A stretch of 64,000 nucleotides of DNA, from contig NZ_CP015596.1 in NCBI RefSeq assembly GCF_001644575.1, positions 4,030,001-4,094,000 of the forward strand, read 5' to 3'. Under the pieces are notes generated by a model. It searched no databases. It had not been told where the DNA came from and was given only the letters and a program-made list of their open reading frames with translations. Below are positions 34,365 to 46,122 of the stretch, piece after piece (position 1 is the first letter of the stretch; the number at the start of each line of letters is the position of its first letter). This DNA is from Mycobacterium adipatum. GTDB taxonomy: Bacteria; Actinomycetota; Actinomycetes; Mycobacteriales; Mycobacteriaceae. The translations under genes and the position numbers were made by a program.

Positions 34365-35191
34365 AGTGCGGGCAGCACCAGGTCGCGGTACCGGCTCTTC
34401 ATCGTCTCCAGCACGGCACGGCCGTCGGCGGCCCAGACCTCCTCGTTGAAGATCTCCACCTCGACGTCCCCGGCATACCCGGCGGCGCTCACCAGCGCGG
34501 CGATGGCAGCGAAATCGATGACGCCGTCGCCCATCATCCCCCGGGACACCAGCGGGTCGGCGGCCATCGGCACCAGCCAGTCACAGATCTGGAAGGAACT
34601 GATGCGGCCCTGCGCGCCGGCCGCGGCGATGAGCTCGGCCAGGTCGGGGTCCCACCAGACGTGGAAGGTGTCCACCACGACGCCGACCGCGCTCGCGGGG
34701 TACGGCGCGGCCAGCGCCAGCGCCTGGCCGAGGGTCGAGATCACGGCACGATCGGCGCAGAACACCGGGTGCAGGGGCTCCAGCGCGAGCCGGACGTCCC
34801 GCTCGGCGGCATAGGGCACCAGCGTGGCGATCCGATCGGCCAGCCGCGCCCGCGTGCCGGGCAGATCGCGATCCGGGATGCCGCCGGCGACCATGATGAG
34901 CTCCGGGGCACCCAGGGTGGCGGCCTCGTCGATGGCGCGGCGGTTGTCGTCGAGTGCGTGCTCACCGTCCTCGATACCGGTGAGGAATCCGCCGCGGCAC
35001 AGACTCGACACCCGAAGACCGTTGTCGTGCACGAGTTTCGATGCGACATCGACACCCACCTCGGCGACCCGGTCCCGCCACAGGCCGACCGCCGGCAACC
35101 CGGCGGCGGCGGTCGCCTCGACGGCCTGGCGCAGGTTCCAGCTCTTGGTCGTCATGGTGTTCAGCGACAACCGGGAGAATGTCGCGCTCAT
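34361..35191 (-). CDS. Sugar phosphate isomerase/epimerase-like TIM barrel (AP endonuclease 2 fold)
   Basis: Protein of 276 residues of the xylose isomerase-like/IolE superfamily. Metal-binding residues appear in LALEPLHP, VVDTFHVWW and VEIFNEEVW. The ATG overlaps the stop of the DUF993 gene, and its stop overlaps glycerate kinase. Relatives isomerise, epimerise or dehydrate keto-sugars and inososes. With the Gfo/Idh dehydrogenase next to it, a step on a keto-sugar or keto-acid is likely; the exact reaction is unknown. Confidence 0.85.
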   Translation of the reverse strand: MSATFSRLSLNTMTTKSWNLRQAVEATAAAGLPAVGLWRDRVAEVGVDVASKLVHDNGLRVSSLCRGGFLTGIEDGEHALDDNRRAIDEAATLGAPELIMVAGGIPDRDLPGTRARLADRIATLVPYAAERDVRLALEPLHPVFCADRAVISTLGQALALAAPYPASAVGVVVDTFHVWWDPDLAELIAAAGAQGRISSFQICDWLVPMAADPLVSRGMMGDGVIDFAAIAALVSAAGYAGDVEVEIFNEEVWAADGRAVLETMKSRYRDLVLPAL

Positions 35192-36369
35192 CCGTCGACT
35201 CCGTTCACGGCGAGGTAGCTGCGCATCCGGGTGGCGGCCAGGTCGGGATCGGCGAGCAGTCCGGCCCGGTCGGCCAGCACGAACAGCTCGCTCAGGTGGC
35301 CCACCGACCGGCCCGAGGTGAGCCCGTTGACCATCGTGAACCCGGACTGGTGGCCGTTGAGCCAGGACAGGAACGCGATGCCGGTCTTGTAGTAGTAGGT
35401 CGGTGCGGCAAAGATGTGCCGGCCCAATTCCTGGGTGGCGGACAGGATCTCGTGCGCACGCGTGGCGTCACCGGCGTCGAGGGCCTGCAGGGCGGTCGAG
35501 GCCGCGGGGTAGATCGCGGCGAAGATACCCAGCAGGGCGTCGGAGTGGCCGGCCTCGTCACCGAGGATCAGGTCGGGATAGTTGAAATCGTCTCCGGTGT
35601 AGAGCCGGACACCGGCGGGCAGTGCGCGCCGCAGGGCGATCTCGTGCCCGGCGTCCAGGAGCGACACCTTGACGCCGTCCACCTTGTCGGCATGGGTCTC
35701 GATGAGCTCCCGGAAGGTGTCTGTCGCCCAGCCGATATCGGTGCTGCCCCAGTACCCGGCCAGGGCGGGGTCGAACATCTCCCCCAGCCAGTGCAGGATG
35801 ACGGGGCGGTCCGCTTCGGCGAGCAGTGCGCCGTACACCGACAGATAGTCTTCGGGCGTCCGGGCGATGCTCGCCAGCGCACGCGACGCCATCAGGATCA
35901 CCTGGGCGCCCGCGTCGCGGACCACCTCGATCTGCTCCCGGTACGCGTCGGTGATGGCGGTGAGGCCGTGTGCGCCGGGCGGAAGCTGGTCGGTGCCCGC
36001 GCCACAGGCCAGCCGGCCGCCGACGGCGGCGGCCTCACGGCCACTGCGGGCGATCAACTCCCGGGTGGCCGTCCAGTCCAGTCCCATGCCGCGCTGGGCG
36101 GTGTCCATGGCGTCGGCGACACCCAGACCATAAGACCACAGCTCGTGGCGGTAGGCCATGGTGACGTCCCAGTCCAGATCGGCCGGCGCGCCGGGGGTGC
36201 TGTCTGCGGTGAGCCTGGGGACGACATGCGCTGCGGCATAGGCGATCCGCGAGGTGATCGGCGCATCGGGGCGCCGCCACGGACCGGGCTCGCCGAGGAC
36301 GTGGGTGCGCATCGCCCCGGCGATCGGCAGCCGCAGCGCCGTGGTGGCCGTCTTGATCGTCGCGGTCAC
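35188..36369 (-). CDS. DUF993 family protein (dihydrodipicolinate synthase-like aldolase)
   Basis: Protein of 393 residues with the DUF993 pattern, distantly related to the DapA/KDPG-type TIM-barrel aldolases: GMGLDWTATRELI, ACGAGTDQL, IVRDAGAQ-type strand (VVRDAGAQVILMASRAL), PVILHWLGEMFDP and DGVKVSLLD, where the lysine fits the Schiff-base position. The GTG at 36369 makes a GTGA overlap with the Gfo/Idh gene; the frame upstream is open but belongs to that gene's shadow. I know of no characterised member. A retro-aldol cleavage giving a three-carbon acid would fit the downstream glycerate kinase (inference). Confidence 0.85.
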   Translation of the reverse strand: MTATIKTATTALRLPIAGAMRTHVLGEPGPWRRPDAPITSRIAYAAAHVVPRLTADSTPGAPADLDWDVTMAYRHELWSYGLGVADAMDTAQRGMGLDWTATRELIARSGREAAAVGGRLACGAGTDQLPPGAHGLTAITDAYREQIEVVRDAGAQVILMASRALASIARTPEDYLSVYGALLAEADRPVILHWLGEMFDPALAGYWGSTDIGWATDTFRELIETHADKVDGVKVSLLDAGHEIALRRALPAGVRLYTGDDFNYPDLILGDEAGHSDALLGIFAAIYPAASTALQALDAGDATRAHEILSATQELGRHIFAAPTYYYKTGIAFLSWLNGHQSGFTMVNGLTSGRSVGHLSELFVLADRAGLLADPDLAATRMRSYLAVNGVDG

Positions 36370-37541
36370 AGCACGATCTCCGGCACGTCGAGGCGGCGCC
36401 CCTCGGCGGAGCTGCGCAGACCGAGTTCGGCCAGTTGCACACCGCGGGCGGCGGACAGCAGGCCGAAGCGGTGGGACCGCCCGGCGACGACATCGCGCAG
36501 GTATTCCTCCCACTGCAGTTTGAAGCCGTTGTCGAGGTCCGCGTTGGCCGGTACCTCCAGCCACTGGTCGCGGAACCTCTCGGTGACCGGAAGATCGGGG
36601 TTCCACACCGGCTTCGGGGTGTGAGCGCGCTGCTGGGCGACGCAGCCGCGAAGCCCTGCCACCGCCGAGCCGTGGGTGCCGTCGATCTGGAACTCGACGA
36701 GTTCGTCGCGGTGCACCCGGACCGCCCAGGACGAATTGATCTGGGCGATGACACCGCCTTCGATCTCGAAGATGCCGTACGCGGCGTCATCGGCGGTTGC
36801 CGGGTAGGCGTTGCCCTGCTCGTCCCAGCGGGTCGGGATGTGGGTGGCGGTACGCGCGGTCACCGTTTGCACGGTGCCCAGCAGAGCCTCCATCACATAG
36901 TTCCAGTGGCAGAACATGTCGACGGTGATACCGCCGCCGTCCTCGGCGCGGTAGTTCCAGCTGGGCCGCTGGGCGGGCTGGCCGTCACCCTCGAACACCC
37001 AGTACCCGAACTCACCGCGCATCGACAGGATGCGCCCGAAGAAACCCTCGTCGACGAGCCTGCGCAGTTTGACCAGACCCGGCAGGTAGAGCTTGTCGTG
37101 CACCACCCCGGCCACCACCCCGGCGTTCTCCGCCATCCGGGCCAATTCGATGGCTTCGGTGAGTGTTTCGGCCGTCGGCTTCTCGGTGTAGACGTGCTTG
37201 CCCGCCTTGATGGCCCCGGACAGCGCCTCCATCCGCCGCGAGGTGACCTGCGCGTCGAAGTACACGTCGACACTCGGGTCGGCGATCACCGACGCGGTAT
37301 CGGTCGTCCAGGACGCGATGCCGTGCTCGGCAGCGAGGTCGGCGATCTTCTCGGCGTTGCGCCCGACCAGGATCGGCTCGATGTCGACACGGGTGCCGTC
37401 CTCGAGGCGCAGGCCGGTCTCGCGCAGCGGAAGGATGGAGCGCAGCAGGTGCTGGCGGTAGCCCATCCGGCCGGTCACGCCGTTCATGGCGATGCGCAGG
37501 GTACGGCCGCGGGTCGGGACGTTGTCAGAAGATGTGGCCAT
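36366..37541 (-). CDS. Gfo/Idh/MocA family oxidoreductase
   Basis: NAD(P)-dependent sugar dehydrogenase of 391 residues. The Rossmann start is MNGVTGRMGYRQ (19-30). The family motif EKP is at 120-122 (VYTEKPTAE), and the C-terminal half has the beta-sheet substrate domain with EDGGGITVDMFCHW, where the His is a likely catalytic residue. It is first in the catabolic operon, with AAGGA 8 bases before the ATG. The divergent lacI-type gene and a LacI operator lie 92 bases upstream. The probable role is oxidation of a sugar or cyclitol hydroxyl. Confidence 0.9.
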   Translation of the reverse strand: MATSSDNVPTRGRTLRIAMNGVTGRMGYRQHLLRSILPLRETGLRLEDGTRVDIEPILVGRNAEKIADLAAEHGIASWTTDTASVIADPSVDVYFDAQVTSRRMEALSGAIKAGKHVYTEKPTAETLTEAIELARMAENAGVVAGVVHDKLYLPGLVKLRRLVDEGFFGRILSMRGEFGYWVFEGDGQPAQRPSWNYRAEDGGGITVDMFCHWNYVMEALLGTVQTVTARTATHIPTRWDEQGNAYPATADDAAYGIFEIEGGVIAQINSSWAVRVHRDELVEFQIDGTHGSAVAGLRGCVAQQRAHTPKPVWNPDLPVTERFRDQWLEVPANADLDNGFKLQWEEYLRDVVAGRSHRFGLLSAARGVQLAELGLRSSAEGRRLDVPEIVL

Positions 37542-37596
37542 GTGCGAATTCCTTGTCAGATGAACTGAGGTGATCAGGGGCGCGGCGCACCAACCG

Positions 37597-37612
37597 GACT
37601 CGTTATCGAGTC
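37597..37612. repeat. Dyad in the Gfo/Idh-lacI intergenic region
   Basis: GACTCG-TTAT-CGAGTC, a perfect 6-base inverted repeat with a 4-base centre. It lies between the LacI operator and the Gfo/Idh start and may be an RNA hairpin in the leader or a second protein site. Confidence 0.4.
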
Positions 37613-37632
37613 GGCGGCGCCGTCAGCACTTC

Positions 37633-37646
37633 GGAATGCGCTTTCC
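37633..37646. promoter_or_regulatory. LacI-family operator 1
   Basis: GGAATGCGCTTTCC, a dyad of the form GGAAnGCGCnTTCC with the central CG typical of LacI/PurR sites. It lies between the divergent Gfo/Idh operon and the lacI-type gene. Its exact reverse complement occurs at 38814-38827 before the ABC transporter. It is almost certainly bound by the regulator encoded at 37709-38740. Confidence 0.8.
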
Positions 37647-37708
37647 AAGGTAAGCTGTGCGGGCGCTCCGGTCAACCCCGGAGATCGGCGAGACGGGCGG
37701 GAGCGGGC

Positions 37709-38740
37709 ATGGCGGCGGTGACTCTGCAGGATGTGGCGACACGGGCCGGCGTATCGCAGGCCACCGCGTCGCGGGTGCTCAACGGCTCGAATCGCATTCC
37801 CGGCGAAGGGGTGGCCGATCGGGTGCGCACCGCGGCGCGCGAACTCGGTTACGTCCCGAATGCGCAGGCCCAGGCGCTGGCCCGGGCCTCTACCGGACTA
37901 CTCGGGCTCATCGTGCACGATATCGCCGACCCGTACTTCTCCTCGATCGCGCGCGGCGTGCAGTCGGCGGCCCGCGCCGCGCGAAAACAGGTGCTGCTGG
38001 CCGGCACCGACCGCGACTTCGATATCGAGCGCGAATCGGTGAGCACCTTCATCGCCCACCGCGCGGATGCCATCGTGCTCGCGGGCTCCCGGCAGAGCGG
38101 CGACCTGGACCGCGAACTGGAAGCCGAGTTCGGCCGCTACCGCGCCAACGGTGGACGGGTCGTGGTGATCGGACAGCCACTGGCCTTCGGCGGCGCGGTC
38201 GAACCCGAAAACCATTTCGCCTCAGGAGAATTGGCTGATGCACTGGTCGCCGCCGGACACCGCCAGTTCGCGGTGATCGGCGGACCCGGCAACATCCGAA
38301 CGTCGGTGGACCGCCGCAACGGATTCACCGAGGCGCTCGGCAGACACGGCCTGACCACACTGGTGGAGGTGTCCGGCGATTTCACCCGCGACGGCGGGTA
38401 CTCGGCCGCCCGCCGACTCGCCGCGGCGCTGGACCTCACCCCCGGCGGCGCCGGTGAACCCGTCTGTGTGTTCGCGGTGACCGACGTCATGGCCATCGGG
38501 GCCATCGCCGCCTGGCGCGAGTTGGGCCTCAGTGTGCCCCGGGATGTGTGCATCGCCGGCTTCGACGACATCCCGACGCTGCGCGACCACACGCCGAGCC
38601 TGACCACGGTGGCGCTACCGCTGGAGGAAATCGGTGCGCGCGCAGTGGAATTGGCGCTACAAGTCGATACCGATGCCGATGACCTGCGGGAACGGGTGCC
38701 CGGACGGATCGTGCTGCGGGACAGCACCCGCCTTGGCTGA
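37709..38740 (+). CDS. LacI family transcriptional regulator
   Basis: Repressor of 343 residues. The headpiece VTLQDVATRAGVSQATASRVLNG (4-26) plus the hinge helix (ARASTG near 58-63) is standard, followed by a periplasmic-binding-protein-like effector domain (about 64-335) with FAVTDVMAIGAIAAWRELG and CIAGFDDIP. It probably senses the transported compound or a pathway intermediate. The gene lies between its two likely targets: the minus-strand catabolic operon and the plus-strand ABC importer, each with an identical operator. Confidence 0.94.
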   Translation: MAAVTLQDVATRAGVSQATASRVLNGSNRIPGEGVADRVRTAARELGYVPNAQAQALARASTGLLGLIVHDIADPYFSSIARGVQSAARAARKQVLLAGTDRDFDIERESVSTFIAHRADAIVLAGSRQSGDLDRELEAEFGRYRANGGRVVVIGQPLAFGGAVEPENHFASGELADALVAAGHRQFAVIGGPGNIRTSVDRRNGFTEALGRHGLTTLVEVSGDFTRDGGYSAARRLAAALDLTPGGAGEPVCVFAVTDVMAIGAIAAWRELGLSVPRDVCIAGFDDIPTLRDHTPSLTTVALPLEEIGARAVELALQVDTDADDLRERVPGRIVLRDSTRLG

Positions 38741-38771
38741 AGAGATCTTCAGCGTTCACCGCACGCGTCGG

Positions 38772-38801
38772 TTGACAGTGTGCGCCAGGTCACGTTAGTG
38801 T
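38772..38801 (+). promoter_or_regulatory. Promoter of the ABC transporter operon
   Basis: A consensus -35 TTGACA (38772-38777) and TAGTGT (38796-38801) with an 18-base spacer. The expected transcription start falls just before operator 2 at 38814-38827, so a bound LacI protein would block the start region. Confidence 0.6.
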
Positions 38802-38813
38802 CGGAATCGCTTC

Positions 38814-38827
38814 GGAAAGCGCATTCC
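38814..38827. promoter_or_regulatory. LacI-family operator 2
   Basis: GGAAAGCGCATTCC, the exact reverse complement of operator 1 (37633-37646), 48 bases before the permease ATG and just after the predicted transcription start. Confidence 0.8.
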
Positions 38828-38875
38828 CAACGGGTGCACATCAGACCCGTTCCACTGCGACCTTGAGGACACTTC

Positions 38876-39751
38876 ATGGCGGTCACCGCATCGGCCCGCA
38901 TCCAGCCACCGGACTCCGGCCCGGCCACCCGTCCGGCAGCCCCACGAGCACGCTGGTCATTTTCCCCCCGCCGCACCGCGGCCAACCTGTGGCGTCCGGT
39001 CCTGCTGGTCGTTGCGCTGCTGGCCGGCTGGTGGGCGGTGACCGCGGCCGACCTCGTCGCGCCCTACATCCTGCCCTCCCCCGCAGATACCTGGCAGGCC
39101 ACCACGCAGAATGCCGCCTACCTGGCCCAGAACACCTGGGTGACCACCTGGGAAACGGTCATCGGCTTCGTCATCGCCACCGCGGTGGGCATCTTCGTCG
39201 CGGTGATGATGATCTACTCGTCGAGCTTCGAGAAGACCGTCTACCCGCTGATCTTGTTCGCCCAGGTGATCCCGAAGATCGCGATCGCCCCGCTGTTCAT
39301 CGTGTGGCTGGGCTTCGGTCCCTCGCCCAAGATCCTGGTCGCCGTGCTGATGGCGTTCTTCCCCATCGTGATCTCCGGGCTGGCCGGATTGCGGTCGGTG
39401 GACCCCGAGATCCTGGAACTCACCTCGACCATGGGCGCCAGCAAGTTCCGGACCTTCATGAAGGTGCGCTTCCCCGCGTCGCTGCCGCAGCTGATGTCGG
39501 GCCTCAAGGTCGCCGCCACCCTGGCCGTCACCGGCGCGGTCGTCGGCGAATTCGTCGGCGCCAACGAGGGACTCGGCTACGTCATTCTGCAGGCCAACGG
39601 AAGCCTGGACACCGCAATGCTTTTCGCTGCGCTGATCATCATGTCGCTGCTCGGGATCGTGTTGTTCGCGATCATCGAGATCGCCGAGAAGCTGCTCATC
39701 CCCTGGCATGCATCACGGCGCACCTCCAACTCCGCCTCGACCGCGGTCTGA
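38876..39751 (+). CDS. ABC transporter permease (NMT1/SsuC type)
   Basis: Inner-membrane permease of 291 residues with six hydrophobic segments. The EAA loop TMGASKFRTFMKVRFPASLPQ is the docking site for the ATPase. The family is that of nitrate/sulfonate/taurine and pyrimidine-precursor importers, not the typical sugar permeases. The start at 38876 has GAGGA 7 bases upstream. It is the first gene of the importer operon under LacI operator 2. Order: permease, binding protein, ATPase. Confidence 0.92.
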   Translation: MAVTASARIQPPDSGPATRPAAPRARWSFSPRRTAANLWRPVLLVVALLAGWWAVTAADLVAPYILPSPADTWQATTQNAAYLAQNTWVTTWETVIGFVIATAVGIFVAVMMIYSSSFEKTVYPLILFAQVIPKIAIAPLFIVWLGFGPSPKILVAVLMAFFPIVISGLAGLRSVDPEILELTSTMGASKFRTFMKVRFPASLPQLMSGLKVAATLAVTGAVVGEFVGANEGLGYVILQANGSLDTAMLFAALIIMSLLGIVLFAIIEIAEKLLIPWHASRRTSNSASTAV

Positions 39752-39781
39752 CCCCCACCGATACCGATCAGGAGACACACC

Positions 39782-40813
39782 ATGTTCTCATTCAGCCGTC
39801 GCGTCACCACCGCCGTCGCCGCGACCACCGCCATGCTCACCCTGGCCGCCTGCGGCCCAGGTGCGGGCGAGAACAAGCCGGCCGCCGAGAGCGCGACACC
39901 GGTCACGCTGATGCTCAACTGGTATCCCTACGGTGAGCACGCCCCGCTGTACTACGGCGTGCAGGAGGGCATCTTCGCCGAGCACGGCATCGACCTGACC
40001 ATCGACCCCGGCCAGGGCTCCACCCGCACCGCGCAGGCGGTCGGCGGCAAGCAGGTCGACTTCGGCTGGTCCGACACCGCGGCGGTACTGAGCAATATCG
40101 ACCAGGGCGTCGACATCAAGAGCGTCGGCGTGTTCCTGCAGACCACGCCGTCGGCCGTGCAGGTTTTCGCCGATTCCGGTATCGAGGAGCCGGCGGATCT
40201 CGCCGGGCGCACCATCGCGGTATCGGCCGGCGACGCCCCGACCACCACCTTCCCGATGTTCCTCGCCGATGTCGGTCTGGCACCGGGCGACGTCAAGGAA
40301 CAGAACCTGGACTCGGCGGGCAAGATGGCCGCGCTGATGGCCGGCCGGGTGGACGGACTGATCGGCTTCGCCCACGACCAGGGCCCGACCATCGCCAACA
40401 AGAGCGGTCGGGAAATGCGCTACTTCCGCTACTCCGACGCCGGTCTGAACTTCTTCAGCAACGGTCTGATCACCCACAACTCGACGATCGGTGACAATCC
40501 CGAGCTCGTTCAGTCGATGCTCGACGCCGTCAGCGCCTCCTACGCAGCGGCCAAGGAAGACCCCGAGGCCGCGGCGAAGGCCATGGTCGGTGTCGACCCG
40601 CAGACCCCGCCGGAGCACGTCCTGCTGCAGCAGTGGCAGGAGACCATCCCCCTGCTGAACACGCCGGCCACCACCGGTGCGGCCCCCGGCACCAACGCCG
40701 AAGCGGACTGGACCTCCACCATCGCCACGCTCAGCGAGGCCGGGCTGTTGCAGTCGGCCAAGGCACCGAGCGAATACTGGGCCTCGTCGTTCGTTCCCGC
40801 GGCCGGCGAATAG
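39782..40813 (+). CDS. ABC transporter substrate-binding lipoprotein (NMT1/THI5-like)
   Basis: Lipoprotein of 343 residues with lipobox LAAC (Cys24). The NMT1/THI5 fold is shown by LMLNWYPYGEHAPLYYGVQEGIFAEHGIDLTIDPGQGS, QVDFGWSDTAAVL and FADSGIEEPADLAGRTIAVS. Known relatives bind thiamine pyrimidines, riboflavin, sulfonates or phthalate-like acids, so the ligand cannot be assigned. GGAGA lies upstream of the ATG. Control by LacI together with a sugar-type operon argues for a polar or carbohydrate-derived ligand. Confidence 0.92.
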   Translation: MFSFSRRVTTAVAATTAMLTLAACGPGAGENKPAAESATPVTLMLNWYPYGEHAPLYYGVQEGIFAEHGIDLTIDPGQGSTRTAQAVGGKQVDFGWSDTAAVLSNIDQGVDIKSVGVFLQTTPSAVQVFADSGIEEPADLAGRTIAVSAGDAPTTTFPMFLADVGLAPGDVKEQNLDSAGKMAALMAGRVDGLIGFAHDQGPTIANKSGREMRYFRYSDAGLNFFSNGLITHNSTIGDNPELVQSMLDAVSASYAAAKEDPEAAAKAMVGVDPQTPPEHVLLQQWQETIPLLNTPATTGAAPGTNAEADWTSTIATLSEAGLLQSAKAPSEYWASSFVPAAGE

Positions 40814-40824
40814 GGATCCCCGAC

Positions 40825-45112
<4,288 letters not shown>

Positions 45113-45251
45113 CTACCCTGCCCGACACCGCGGCCGGCGTCGGCACCGATCCCGCCCAGAGCGCCGGGGGCACCCACAAAATGGGCTCTGACCGCGGCAA
45201 ACCGGCCCGCCTTACTTGCGGTCGCGGCGATCGGGATGCAGACTCAGCCCG

Positions 45252-46061
45252 ATGACGGCGCTGCATTTCATCTCCGGCCTGCCGCGGTCGGGCTCGACGC
45301 TGTTGGCGGCATTGCTGCGCCAGAATCCGCGGTTCGAGGCCGGCATGTCGGGACCGCTGGCCGGTCTGTTCGACGCGCTGCTCTCCCAGATGAGCGCGGC
45401 CAACGAGTTCGCGGTCTTCCTCGATGACGCCAAACGCCGACGCATGCTGCACGGCCTGTTCGAGAGTTACTATGCGGATTGCCCCGCGGACGTCATCTTC
45501 GACACCAACCGCAGCTGGTGTGCGCGCATGCCGGCCCTTGCCCAGCTTTTCCCGGAGTCGAAAGTCATTGCCTGCGTGCGGGACCTTCCGTGGGTGATCG
45601 ACAGCATCGAGCGGCTGGTCCAACGCAATGTGTTCAGCCCGTCCTCGATCTTCAACTACAGCCCCGGCGGCACCGTGTACACCAGGGCCAGCCAGGTCGC
45701 CGGGCAGGACGGTATGGTCGGCGGTCCGTTCGACGCGCTCAAACAGGCGTGTTACGGCGCGCAGCGGGAGCGTCTGCTGGTGGTGCAGTACGAGACCCTG
45801 ACCACCGATCCGGCCAGGACCATGAAAGCCATCTACGACTTCATCGACGAGCCGGGTTTCGAGCACCAATTCACCCATGTCGACTATGACGTCACGGATT
45901 TCGACGATCGGGCCGGGACGCCGGGGCTGCACACCGTCAACGGCGCGGTGAAAGCCGAGCCACGCGAGACCGTATTGCCACCAGATCTGTTCAGCCGCTT
46001 CGTCAATGACGCGTTCTGGCGCGATCCGGACGTCGTGCCATCCGACCTGTTGGTCATCTGA
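45252..46061 (+). CDS. Sulfotransferase family protein
   Basis: PAPS-dependent sulfotransferase-fold protein of 269 residues. The 5'-phosphosulfate-binding loop SGLPRSGSTLL is at residues 8-18, and the 3'-phosphate-binding segment fits CVRDLPWVIDSIERL. The ATG at 45252 places the loop at the N-terminus as usual; a longer form from 45216 is unlikely. The acceptor is unknown. The gene, with the large PGRS protein behind it, separates nrnA from rbfA, which are neighbours in M. tuberculosis. A strong hairpin follows. Confidence 0.87.
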   Translation: MTALHFISGLPRSGSTLLAALLRQNPRFEAGMSGPLAGLFDALLSQMSAANEFAVFLDDAKRRRMLHGLFESYYADCPADVIFDTNRSWCARMPALAQLFPESKVIACVRDLPWVIDSIERLVQRNVFSPSSIFNYSPGGTVYTRASQVAGQDGMVGGPFDALKQACYGAQRERLLVVQYETLTTDPARTMKAIYDFIDEPGFEHQFTHVDYDVTDFDDRAGTPGLHTVNGAVKAEPRETVLPPDLFSRFVNDAFWRDPDVVPSDLLVI

Positions 46062-46075
46062 GCGACATGACATGA

Positions 46076-46103
46076 CGAGAGGCCCGCCGCAGCGGGCCTC
46101 TCG
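46076..46103. terminator. Bidirectional terminator hairpin
   Basis: Perfect 12-base stem CGAGAGGCCCGC / GCGGGCCTCTCG with a CGCA loop, placed between the convergent sulfotransferase (stop 46061) and PGRS gene (stop 46123). No long T run, as is common in mycobacteria. Confidence 0.8.
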
Positions 46104-46122
46104 GACATGCGTTGTCGGCCGA

